64,000 nt of DNA from Galaxea fascicularis. Lineage: Eukaryota; Cnidaria; Anthozoa; Scleractinia; Euphylliidae. The stretch's first letter is position 1; the number at the start of each line of letters is the position of its first letter. Positions 45,180 through 58,099 of this stretch are shown here, in pieces. The stretch covers positions 24,985,725-25,049,724 of the forward strand of contig OX419344.1 of assembly GCA_948470475.1 (NCBI GenBank), given 5' to 3'. The position numbers and the translations under genes are program-made. The notes below the pieces were generated by a model that had not been told where the DNA came from, did not search any database, and saw only the letters and a list, made by a program, of their open reading frames with translations.

Positions 45180-48100
45180 TTTGAATTTGGCTTAAACTTT
45201 GCCTATTTCAAAAAGGAACCTAGAAATCATCTGTAAATGCTTCCAAGAACTCAGAAAACATGATTTCTATTCTTATTTCAGCTGTGTGCAAGATTTTAGC
45301 AAAGTTGAAATTTTCACCAAAACCCAAAGGGGGGACCACATGGTTTTGAGTCAAATTTTAAATTTGGCTTAAACTTTGCCTACTTCAAAAAGGAACCTAA
45401 AAATCATCTGTAAATGCTTCCAAGAACTCAGAAAACATGATTTCTATTCTTATTTCAGCTGTGTGCAAGATTTTAGCAAAGTTGAAATTTTCACCAAAAC
45501 CCAAAGGGGGGACCACATGGTTTTGAGTCAAATTTTTAATTTGGCTTAAACTTTGCCTATTTCAAAAAGGAACCTAGAAATCATCTGTAAATGCTTCCAA
45601 GAACTCAGAAAACATGATTTCTATTCTTATTTGAGCTGTGTGCAAGATTTTAGCAAAGTTGAAATTTTCACCAAAACCCAAAGGGGGGACCACATGGTTT
45701 TGAGTCAAATTTTGAATTTGGCTTAAACTTTGCCTACTTCAAAAAGGAACCTAGAAATCATCTGTAAATGCTTCCAAGAACTCCGAAAACATGATTTCTA
45801 TTCTTATTTCAGCTGTGTGCAAGATTTTAGCAAAGTTGAAATTTTCACCAAAACCCAAAGGGGGGACCACATGGTTTTGAGTCAAATTTTGAATTTGGCT
45901 TAAACTTTGCCTACTTCAAAAAGGAACCTAGAAATCATCTGTAAATGCTTCCAAGAACTCAGAAAACATGATTTCTATTCTTATTTCAGCTGTGTGCAAG
46001 ATTTTAGCAAAGTTGAAATTTTCACCAAAACCCAAAGGGGGGACCACATGGTTTTGAGTCAAATTTTGAATTTGGCTTAAACTTTGCCTACTTCAAAAAG
46101 GAACCTAGAAATCATCTGTAAATGCTTCCAAGAACTCAGAAAACATGATTTCAATTCTTATTTCAGCTGTGTGCAAGATTTTAGCAAAGTTGAAATTTTC
46201 ACCAAAACCCAAAGGGGGGACCACATGGTTTTGAGTCAAATTTTGAATTTGGCTTAAACTTTGCCTATTTCAAAAAGGAACCTAGAAAACATCTGTAAAT
46301 GCTTCCAAGAACTCCGAAAACATGATTTCTATCCTTATTTGAGCTATGTGCAAGATTTTAGCAAAGTTGAAATTTTCACCAAAACCCAAAGGGGGGACCA
46401 CATGGTTTTGAGTCAAATTTTGAATTTGGCTTAAACTTTGCCTACTTAAAAAAGGAACCTAGAAATCATCTGTAAATGCTTCCACGAACTCAGAAAACAT
46501 GATTTCTATTCTTATTTCAGCTGTGAGCAAGATTTTAGCAAAGTTGAAATTTTCACCAAAACCCAAAGGGGGGACCACATGGTTTTGAGTCAAATTTTGA
46601 ATTTGGCTTAAACTTTGCCTACTTCAAAAAGGAACCTAGAAATCATCTGTAAATGCTTCCAAGAACTCAGAAAACATGATTTCAATTCTTATTTCAGCTG
46701 TGTGCAAGATTTTAGCAAAGTTGAAATTTTCACCAAAACCCAAAGGGGGGACCACATGGTTTTGAGTCAAATTTTGAATTTGGCTTAAACTTTGCCTATT
46801 TCAAAAAGGAACCTAGAAATCATCTGTAAATGCTTCCAAGAACTCCGAAAACATGATTTCTATTCTTATTTGAGCTATGTGCAAGATTTTAGCAAAGTTG
46901 AAATTTTCACCAAAACCCAAAGGGGGGACCACATGGTTTTGAGTCAAATTTTGAATTTGGCTTAAACTTTGCCTATTTCAAAAAGGAACCTAGAAATCAT
47001 CTGTAAATGCTTCCAAGAACTCCGAAAACATGATTTCTATTCTTATTTGAGCTATGTGCAAGATTTTAGCAAAGTTGAAATTTTCACCAAAACCCAAAGG
47101 GGGGACCACATGGTTTTGAGTCAAATTTTGAATTTGGCTTAAACTTTGCCTACTTCAAAAAGGAATCTAGAAATCATCTGTAAATGCTTCCAAGAACTCC
47201 GAAAACATGATTTCTATTCTTATTTGAGCTGTGTGCAAGATTTTAGCAAAGTTGAAATTTTCACCAAAACCCAAAGGGGGGACCACATGGTTTTGAGTCA
47301 AATTTTGAATTTGGCTTAAACTTTGCCTATTTCAAAAAGGAACCTAGAAATCATCTGTAAATGCTTCCAAGAACTCCGAAAACATGATTTCTATTCTTAT
47401 TTGAGCTATGTGCAAGATTTTAGCAAAGTTGAAATTTTCACCAAAACCCAAAGGGGGGACCACATGGTTTTGAGTCAAATTTTGAATTTGGCTTAAACTT
47501 TGCCTATTTCAAAAAGGAACCTAGAAATCATCTGTAAATGCTTCCAAGAACTCCGAAAACATGATTTCTATTCTTATTTGAGCTATGTGCAAGATTTTAG
47601 CAAAGTTGAAATTTTCACCAAAACCCAAAGGGGGGACCACATGGTTTTGAGTCAAATTTTGAATTTGGCTTAAACTTTGCCTACTTCAAAAAGGAATCTA
47701 GAAATCATCTGTAAATGCTTCCAAGAACTCCGAAAACATGATTTCTATTCTTATTTGAGCTGTGTGCAAGATTTTAGCAAAGTTGAAATTTTCACCAAAA
47801 CCCAAAGGGGGGACCACATGGTTTTGAGTCAAATTTTGAATTTGGCTTAAACTTTGCCTATTTCAAAAAGGAACCTAGAAATCATCTGTAAATGCTTCCA
47901 AGAACTCAGAAAACATGATTTCTATTCTTATTTCAGCTGTGTGCAAGATTTTAGCAAAGTTGAAATTTTCACCAAAACCCAAAGGGGGGACCACATGGTT
48001 TTGAGTCAAATTTTAAATTTGGCTTAAACTTTGCCTACTTCAAAAAGGAACCTAAAAATCATCTGTAAATGCTTCCAAGAACTCAGAAAACATGATTTCT

Positions 48101-48760
48101 ATTCTTATTTCAGCTGTGTGCAAGATTTTAGCAAAGTTGAAATTTTCACCAAAACCCAAAGGGGGGACCACATGGTTTTGAGTCAAATTTTTAATTTGGC
48201 TTAAACTTTGCCTATTTCAAAAAGGAACCTAGAAATCATCTGTAAATGCTTCCAAGAACTCAGAAAACATGATTTCTATTCTTATTTGAGCTGTGTGCAA
48301 GATTTTAGCAAAGTTGAAATTTTCACCAAAACCCAAAGGGGGGACCACATGGTTTTGAGTCAAATTTTGAATTTGGCTTAAACTTTGCCTACTTCAAAAA
48401 GGAACCTAGAAATCATCTGTAAATGCTTCCAAGAACTCCGAAAACATGATTTCTATTCTTATTTCAGCTGTGTGCAAGATTTTAGCAAAGTTGAAATTTT
48501 CACCAAAACCCAAAGGGGGGACCACATGGTTTTGAGTCAAATTTTGAATTTGGCTTAAACTTTGCCTACTTCAAAAAGGAACCTAGAAATCATCTGTAAA
48601 TGCTTCCAAGAACTCAGAAAACATGATTTCTATTCTTATTTCAGCTGTGTGCAAGATTTTAGCAAAGTTGAAATTTTCACCAAAACCCAAAGGGGGGACC
48701 ACATGGTTTTGAGTCAAATTTTGAATTTGGCTTAAACTTTGCCTACTTCAAAAAGGAACC
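45180..48760. repeat. Fifteen-monomer (2655-bp) displaced duplication
   Basis: The private change aattttTaatttgg occurs at 45537 and 48192, 2655 bp (15 x 177) apart. The preceding monomer in each copy carries aatttTaaatttgg and ggaacctaAaaatc. Limits are approximate. Confidence 0.65.
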
Positions 48761-49869
48761 TAGAAATCATCTGTAAATGCTTCCAAGAACTCAGAAAACA
48801 TGATTTCTATTCTTATTTTAGCTGTGTGCAAGATTTTAGCAAAGTTGAAATTTTCACCAAAACCCAAAGGGGGGACCACATGGTTTTGAGTCAAATTTTG
48901 AATTTGGCTTAAACTTTGCCTACTTCAAAAAGGAACCTAGAAATCATCTGTAAATGCTTCCAAGAACTCCGAAAACATGATTTCTATTCTTATTTCAGCT
49001 GTGTGCAAGATTTTAGCAAAGTTGAAATTTTCACCAAAACCCAAAGGGGGGACCACATGGTTTTGAGTCAAATTTTGAATTTGGCTTAAACTTTGCCTAT
49101 TTCAAAAAGGAACCTAGAAATCATCTGTAAATGCTTCCAAGAACTCAGAAAACATGATTTCTATTCTTATTTGAGCTATGTGCAAGATTTTAGCAAAGTT
49201 GAAATTTTCACCAAAACCCAAAGGGGGGACCACATGGTTTTGAGTCAAATTTTGAATTTGGCTTAAACTTTGCCTACTTCAAAAAGGAACCAAGAAATCA
49301 TCTGTAAATGCTTCCAAGAACTCCGAAACCATGATTTCTATTCTTATTTCAGCTGTGTGCAAGATTTTAGCAAAGTTGAAATTTTCACCAAAACCCAAAG
49401 GGGGGACCACATGGTTTTGAGTCAAATTTTGAATTTGGCTTAAACTTTGCCTACTTCAAAAAGGAACCTAGAAATCATCTGTAAATGCTTCCAAGAACTC
49501 AGAAAACATGATTTCTATTCTTATTTCAGCTGTGTGCAAGATTTTAGCAAAGTTGAAATTTTCACCAAAACCCAAAGGGGGGACCACATGGTTTTGAGTC
49601 AAATTTTGAATTTGGCTTAAACTTTGCCTACTTCAAAAAGGAACCTAGAAATCATCTGTAAATGCTTCCAAGAACTCCGAAAACATGATTTCTATTCTTA
49701 TTTCAGCTGTGTGCAAGATTTTAGCAAAGTTGAAATTTTCACCAAAACCCAAAGGGGGGACCACATGGTTTTGAGTCAAATTTTGAATTTGGCTTAAACT
49801 TTGCCTACTTCAAAAAGGAACCTAGAAATCATCTGTAAATGCTTCCAAGAACTCCGAAAACATGATTTC

Positions 49870-51650
49870 TATTTTCATTTCAGCTGTGTGCAAGATTTTA
49901 GCAAAGTTGAAATTTTCACCAAAACCCAAAGGGGGGACCACATGGTTTTGAGTCAAATTTTGAATTTGGCTTAAACTTTGCCTACTTCAAAAAGGAACCT
50001 AGAAATCATCTGTAAATGCTTCCAAGAACTCCGAAAACATGATTTCTATTTTTATTTCAGCTGTGTGCAAGATTTTAGCAAAGTTGAAATTTTCACCAAA
50101 ACCCAAAGGGGGGACGACATGGTTTTGAGTCAAATTTTGAATTTGGCTTAAACTTTGCCTATTTCAAAAAGGAACCTAGAAAACATCTGTAAATGCTTGC
50201 AAGAACTCCGAAAACATGATTTCTATTCTTATTTGAGCTATGTGCAAGATTTTAGCAAAGTTGAAATTTTCACCAAAACCCAAAGGGGGGACCACATGGT
50301 TTTGAGTCAAATTTTGAATTTGCCTTAAACTTTGCCTACTTCAAAAAGGAACCTAGAAATCATCTGTAAATGCTTCCAAGAACTCCGAAAACATGATTTC
50401 TATTCTTATTTCAGCTGTGTGCAAGATTTTAGCAAAGTTGAAATTTTCACCAAAACCCAAAGGGGGGACCACATGGTTTTGAGTCAAATTTTGAATTTGG
50501 CTTAAACTTTGCCTACTTCAAAAAGGAACCTAGAAATCATCTGTAAATGCTTCCAAGAACTCCGAAAACATGATTTCTATTTTCATTTCAGCTGTGTGCA
50601 AGATTTTAGCAAAGTTGAAATTTTCACCAAAACCCAAAGGGGGGACCACATGGTTTTGAGTCAAATTTTGAATTTGGCTTAAACTTTGCCTACTTCAAAA
50701 AGGAACCTAGAAATCATCTGTAAATGCTTCCAAGAACTCCGAAAACATGATTTCTATTTTTATTTCAGCTGTGTGCAAGATTTTAGCAAAGTTGAAATTT
50801 TCACCAAAACCCAAAGGGGGGACGACATGGTTTTGAGTCAAATTTTGAATTTGGCTTAAACTTTGCCTATTTCAAAAAGGAACCTAGAAAACATCTGTAA
50901 ATGCTTGCAAGAACTCCGAAAACATGATTTCTATTCTTATTTGAGCTATGTGCAAGATTTTAGCAAAGTTGAAATTTTCACCAAAACCCAAAGGGGGGAC
51001 CACATGGTTTTGAGTCAAATTTTGAATTTGCCTTAAACTTTGCCTACTTAAAAAAGGAACCTAGAAATCATCTGTAAATGCTTCCAAGAACTCCGAAAAC
51101 ATGATTTCTATTCTTATTTCAGCTGTGTGCAAGATTTTAGCAAAGTTGAAATTTTCACCAAAACCCAAAGGGGGGACCACATGGTTTTGAGTCAAATTTT
51201 GAATTTGGCTTAAACTTTGCCTACTTCAAAAAGGAACCTAGAAATCATCTGTAAATGCTTCCAAGAACTCCGAAAACATGATTTCTATTTTCATTTCAGC
51301 TGTGTGCAAGATTTTAGCAAAGTTGAAATTTTCACCAAAACCCAAAGGGGGGACCACATGGTTTTGAGTCAAATTTTGAATTTGGCTTAAACTTTGCCTA
51401 CTTCAAAAAGGAACCTAGAAATCATCTGTAAATGCTTCCAAGAACTCCGAAAACATGATTTCTATTTTTATTTCAGCTGTGTGCAAGATTTTAGCAAAGT
51501 TGAAATTTTCACCAAAACCCAAAGGGGGGACGACATGGTTTTGAGTCAAATTTTGAATTTGGCTTAAACTTTGCCTATTTCAAAAAGGAACCTAGAAAAC
51601 ATCTGTAAATGCTTCCAAGAACTCAGAAAACATGATTTCTATTCTTATTT
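49870..51650. repeat. Four-monomer (708-bp) higher-order unit, three tandem copies
   Basis: gggacGacatgg occurs at 50115, 50823 and 51531, and ctattttCatttc at 49876, 50584 and 51292, each 708 bp (4 x 177) apart. The third copy lacks the cttGcaagaactc variant of the first two. The unit reappears later at 54894 and 55602. Confidence 0.75.
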
Positions 51651-54600
51651 GAGCTATGTGCAAGATTTTAGCAAAGTTGAAATTTTCACCAAAACCCAAA
51701 GGGGGGACCACATGGTTTTGAGTCAAATTTTGAATTTGGCTTAAACTTTGCCTACTTCAAAAAGGAACCTAGAAATCATCTGTAAATGCTTCCAAGAACT
51801 CAGAAAACATGATTTCTATTCTTATTTCAGCTGTGTGCAAGATTTTAGCAAAGTTGAAATTTTCACCAAAACCCAAAGGGGGGACCACATGGTTTTGAGT
51901 CAAATTTTGAATTTGGCTTAAACTTTGCCTACTTCAAAAAGGAACCTAGAAATCATCTGTAAATGCTTCCAAGAACTCAGAAAACATGATTTCTATTCTT
52001 ATTTCAGCTATGTGCAAGATTTTAGCAAAGTTGAAATTTTCACCAAAACCCAAAGGGGGGACCACATGGTTTTGAGTCAAATTTTGAATTTGGCTTAAAC
52101 TTTCCCTACTTCAAAAAGCAACCTAGAAATCATCTGTAAATGCTTCCAAGAACTCAGAAAACATGATTTCTATTCTTATTTGAGCTGTGTGCAAGATTTT
52201 AGCAAAGTTGAAATTTTCACCAAAACCTAAAGGAGGGACCACATGGTTTTGAGTCAAATTTTGAATTTGGCTTCAACTTTGCCTACTTCAAAAAGGAACC
52301 TAGAAATCATCTGTAAATGCTTCCACGAACTCAGAAAACATGATTTCTATTCTTATTTGAGCTGTGTGCAAGATTTTAGCAAAGTTGAAATTTTCACCAA
52401 AACCCAAAGGGGGGACCACATGGTTTTGAGTCAAATTTTGAATTTGGCTTAAACTTTGCCTACTTCAAAAAGGAACCTAGAAATCATCTGTAAATGCTTC
52501 CAAGAACTCAGAAAACATGATTTCAATTCTTATTTCAGCTGTGTGCAAGATTTTAGCAAAGTTGAAATTTTCACCAAAACCCAAAGGGGGGACCACATGG
52601 TTTTGAGTCAAATTTTGAATTTGGCTTAAACTTTGCCTATTTCAAAAAGGAACCTAGAAAACATCTGTAAATGCTTCCAAGAACTCCGAAAACATGATTT
52701 CTATCCTTATTTGAGCTATGTGCAAGATTTTAGCAAAGTTGAAATTTTCACCAAAACCCAAAGGGGGGACCACATGGTTTTGAGTCAAATTTTGAATTTG
52801 GCTTAAACTTTGCCTACTTAAAAAAGGAACCTAGAAATCATCTGTAAATGCTTCCACGAACTCAGAAAACATGATTTCTATTCTTATTTCAGCTGTGAGC
52901 AAGATTTTAGCAAAGTTGAAATTTTCACCAAAACCCAAAGGGGGGACCACATGGTTTTGAGTCAAATTTTGAATTTGGCTTAAACTTTGCCTACTTCAAA
53001 AAGGAACCTAGAAATCATCTGTAAATGCTTCCAAGAACTCAGAAAACATGATTTCAATTCTTATTTCAGCTGTGTGCAAGATTTTAGCAAAGTTGAAATT
53101 TTCACCAAAACCCAAAGGGGGGACCACATGGTTTTGAGTCAAATTTTGAATTTGGCTTAAACTTTGCCTATTTCAAAAAGGAACCTAGAAATCATCTGTA
53201 AATGCTTCCAAGAACTCCGAAAACATGATTTCTATTCTTATTTGAGCTATGTGCAAGATTTTAGCAAAGTTGAAATTTTCACCAAAACCCAAAGGGGGGA
53301 CCACATGGTTTTGAGTCAAATTTTGAATTTGGCTTAAACTTTGCCTATTTCAAAAAGGAACCTAGAAATCATCTGTAAATGCTTCCAAGAACTCCGAAAA
53401 CATGATTTCTATTCTTATTTGAGCTATGTGCAAGATTTTAGCAAAGTTGAAATTTTCACCAAAACCCAAAGGGGGGACCACATGGTTTTGAGTCAAATTT
53501 TGAATTTGGCTTAAACTTTGCCTATTTCAAAAAGGAACCTAGAAATCATCTGTAAATGCTTCCAAGAACTCAGAAAACATGATTTCTATTCTTATTTGAG
53601 CTATGTGCAAGATTTTAGCAAAGTTGAAATTTTCACCAAAACCCAAAGGGGGGACCACATGGTTTTGAGTCAAATTTTGAATTTGGCTTAAACTTTGCCT
53701 ACTTCAAAAAGGAACCTAGAAATCATCTGTAAATGCTTCCAAGAACTCAGAAAACATGATTTCTATTCTTATTTCAGCTGTGTGCAAGATTTTAGCAAAG
53801 TTGAAATTTTCACCAAAACCCAAAGGGGGGACCACATGGTTTTGAGTCAAATTTTGAATTTGGCTTAAACTTTGCCTATTTCAAAAAGGAACCTAGAAAT
53901 CATCTGTAAATGCTTCCAAGAACTCAGAAAACATGATTTCTATTCTTATTTGAGCTATGTGCAAGATTTTAGCAAAGTTGAAATTTTCACCAAAACCCAA
54001 AGGGGGGACCACATGGTTTTGAGTCAAATTTTGAATTTGGCTTAAACTTTGCCTACTTCAAAAAGGAACCAAGAAATCATCTGTAAATGCTTCCAAGAAC
54101 TCCGAAACCATGATTTCTATTCTTATTTCAGCTGTGTGCAAGATTTTAGCAAAGTTGAAATTTTCACCAAAACCCAAAGGGGGGACCACATGGTTTTGAG
54201 TCAAATTTTGAATTTGGCTTAAACTTTGCCTACTTCAAAAAGGAACCTAGAAATCATCTGTAAATGCTTCCAAGAACTCAGAAAACATGATTTCTATTCT
54301 TATTTCAGCTGTGTGCAAGATTTTAGCAAAGTTGAAATTTTCACCAAAACCCAAAGGGGGGACCACATGGTTTTGAGTCAAATTTTGAATTTGGCTTAAA
54401 CTTTGCCTACTTCAAAAAGGAACCTAGAAATCACCTGTAAATGCTTCCAAGAACTCCGAAAACATGATTTCTATTCTTATTTCAGCTGTGTGCAAGATTT
54501 TAGCAAAGTTGAAATTTTCACCAAAACCCAAAGGGGGGACCACATGGTTTTGAGTCAAATTTTGAATTTGGCTTAAACTTTGCCTACTTCAAAAAGGAAC

Positions 54601-57420
54601 CTAGAAATCATCTGTAAATGCTTCCAAGAACTCCGAAAACATGATTTCTATTTTCATTTCAGCTGTGTGCAAGATTTTAGCAAAGTTGAAATTTTCACCA
54701 AAACCCAAAGGGGGGACCACATGGTTTTGAGTCAAATTTTGAATTTGGCTTAAACTTTGCCTACTTCAAAAAGGAACCTAGAAATCATCTGTAAATGCTT
54801 CCAAGAACTCCGAAAACATGATTTCTATTTTTATTTCAGCTGTGTGCAAGATTTTAGCAAAGTTGAAATTTTCACCAAAACCCAAAGGGGGGACGACATG
54901 GTTTTGAGTCAAATTTTGAATTTGGCTTAAACTTTGCCTATTTCAAAAAGGAACCTAGAAAACATCTGTAAATGCTTGCAAGAACTCCGAAAACATGATT
55001 TCTATTCTTATTTGAGCTGTGTGCAAGATTTTAGCAAAGTTGAAATTTTCACCAAAACCCAAAGGGGGGACCACATGGTTTTGAGTCAAATTTTGAATTT
55101 GCCTTAAACTTTGCCTACTTAAAAAAGGAACCTAGAAATCATCTGTAAATGCTTCCAAGAACTCCGAAAACATGATTTCTATTCTTATTTCAGCTGTGTG
55201 CAAGATTTTAGCAAAGTTGAAATTTTCACCAAAACCCAAAGGGGGGACCACATGGTTTTGAGTCAAATTTTGAATTTGGCTTAAACTTTGCCTACTTCAA
55301 AAAGGAACCTAGAAATCATCTGTAAATGCTTCCAAGAACTCCGAAAACATGATTTCTATTTTCATTTCAGCTGTGTGCAAGATTTTAGCAAAGTTGAAAT
55401 TTTCACCAAAACCCAAAGGGGGGACCACATGGTTTTGAGTCAAATTTTGAATTTGGCTTAAACTTTGCCTACTTCAAAAAGGAACCTAGAAATCATCTGT
55501 AAATGCTTCCAAGAACTCCGAAAACATGATTTCTATTTTTATTTCAGCTGTGTGCAAGATTTTAGCAAAGTTGAAATTTTCACCAAAACCCAAAGGGGGG
55601 ACGACATGGTTTTGAGTCAAATTTTGAATTTGGCTTAAACTTTGCCTATTTCAAAAAGGAACCTAGAAAACATCTGTAAATGCTTCCAAGAACTCAGAAA
55701 ACATGATTTCTATTCTTATTTGAGCTATGTGCAAGATTTTAGCAAAGTTGAAATTTTCACCAAAACCCAAAGGGGGGACCACATGGTTTTGAGTCAAATT
55801 TTGAATTTGGCTTAAACTTTGCCTACTTCAAAAAGGAACCTAGAAATCATCTGTAAATGCTTCCAAGAACTCAGAAAACATGATTTCTATTCTTATTTCA
55901 GCTGTGTGCAAGATTTTAGCAAAGTTGAAATTTTCACCAAAACCCAAAGGGGGGACCACATGGTTTTGAGTCAAATTTTGAATTTGGCTTAAACTTTGCC
56001 TACTTCAAAAAGGAACCTAGAAATCATCTGTAAATGCTTCCAAGAACTCAGAAAACATGATTTCTATTCTTATTTCAGCTATGTGCAAGATTTTAGCAAA
56101 GTTGAAATTTTCACCAAAACCCAAAGGGGGGACCACATGGTTTTGAGTCAAATTTTGAATTTGGCTTAAACTTTCCCTACTTCAAAAAGCAACCTAGAAA
56201 TCATCTGTAAATGCTTCCAAGAACTCAGAAAACATGATTTCTATTCTTATTTGAGCTGTGTGGAAGATTTTAGCAAAGTTGAAATTTTCACCAAAACCTA
56301 AAGGAGGGACCACATGGTTTTGAGTCAAATTTTGAATTTGGCTTCAACTTTGCCTACTTCAAAAAGGAACCTAGAAATCATCTGTAAATGCTTCCACGAA
56401 CTCAGAAAACATGATTTCTATTCTTATTTGAGCTGTGTGCAAGATTTTAGCAAAGTTGAAATTTTCACCAAAACCCAAAGGGGGGACCACATGGTTTTGA
56501 GTCAAATTTTGAATTTGGCTTAAACTTTGCCTACTTCAAAAAGGAACCTAGAAATCATCTGTAAATGCTTCCAAGAACTCAGAAAACATGATTTCAATTC
56601 TTATTTCAGCTGTGTGCAAGATTTTAGCAAAGTTGAAATTTTCACCAAAACCCAAAGGGGGGACCACATGGTTTTGAGTCAAATTTTGAATTTGGCTTAA
56701 ACTTTGCCTATTTCAAAAAGGAACCTAGAAAACATCTGTAAATGCTTCCAAGAACTCCGAAAACATGATTTCTATCCTTATTTGAGCTATGTGCAAGATT
56801 TTAGCAAAGTTGAAATTTTCACCAAAACCCAAAGGGGGGACCACATGGTTTTGAGTCAAATTTTGAATTTGGCTTAAACTTTGCCTACTTAAAAAAGGAA
56901 CCTAGAAATCATCTGTAAATGCTTCCACGAACTCAGAAAACATGATTTCTATTCTTATTTCAGCTGTGAGCAAGATTTTAGCAAAGTTGAAATTTTCACC
57001 AAAACCCAAAGGGGGGACCACATGGTTTTGAGTCAAATTTTGAATTTGGCTTAAACTTTGCCTACTTCAAAAAGGAACCTAGAAATCATCTGTAAATGCT
57101 TCCAAGAACTCAGAAAACATGATTTCAATTCTTATTTCAGCTGTGTGCAAGATTTTAGCAAAGTTGAAATTTTCACCAAAACCCAAAGGGGGGACCACAT
57201 GGTTTTGAGTCAAATTTTGAATTTGGCTTAAACTTTGCCTATTTCAAAAAGGAACCTAGAAATCATCTGTAAATGCTTCCAAGAACTCCGAAAACATGAT
57301 TTCTATTCTTATTTGAGCTATGTGCAAGATTTTAGCAAAGTTGAAATTTTCACCAAAACCCAAAGGGGGGACCACATGGTTTTGAGTCAAATTTTGAATT
57401 TGGCTTAAACTTTGCCTACT
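50450..57420. repeat. Segmental duplication inside the array, offset 23 monomers (4071 bp)
   Basis: Pairs exactly 4071 bp apart are: tttCatttc 50584/54655, gacGac 50823/54894 and 51531/55602, gCcttaaac 51031/55102, gcttCaac 52274/56345, and tatCctt 52705/56776. The match fails before about 50.4 kb and after about 57.4 kb in the second copy, so about 2.9 kb of the offset is shared. The two-monomer frames at 52243-52452 and 56314-56523 are identical because of this duplication. Confidence 0.75.
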
Positions 57421-58099
57421 TCAAAAAGGAACCTAGAAAACATCTGTAAATGCTTCCAAGAACTCCGAAAACATGATTTCTATCCTTATTTGAGCTATGT
57501 GCAAGATTTTAGCAAAGTTGAAATTTTCACCAAAACCCAAAGGGGGGACCACATGGTTTTGAGTCAAATTTTGAATTTGGCTTAAACTTTGCCTACTTAA
57601 AAAAGGAACCTAGAAATCATCTGTAAATGCTTCCACGAACTCAGAAAACATGATTTCTATTCTTATTTCAGCTGTGAGCAAGATTTTAGCAAAGTTGAAA
57701 TTTTCACCAAAACCCAAAGGGGGGACCACATGGTTTTGAGTCAAATTTTGAATTTGGCTTAAACTTTGCCTACTTCAAAAAGGAACCTAGAAATCATCTG
57801 TAAATGCTTCCAAGAACTCAGAAAACATGATTTCAATTCTTATTTCAGCTGTGTGCAAGATTTTAGCAAAGTTGAAATTTTCACCAAAACCCAAAGGGGG
57901 GACCACATGGTTTTGAGTCAAATTTTGAATTTGGCTTAAACTTTGCCTATTTCAAAAAGGAACCTAGAAATCATCTGTAAATGCTTCCAAGAACTCCGAA
58001 AACATGATTTCTATTCTTATTTGAGCTATGTGCAAGATTTTAGCAAAGTTGAAATTTTCACCAAAACCCAAAGGGGGGACCACATGGTTTTGAGTCAAA

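Noticed and set aside
52243..52452. 69-codon frame, identical to one at 56314-56523
   Set aside because: Both are satellite monomers with gcttCaac in place of the stop. They are identical because the 4071-bp offset block is duplicated, not because a protein is conserved.
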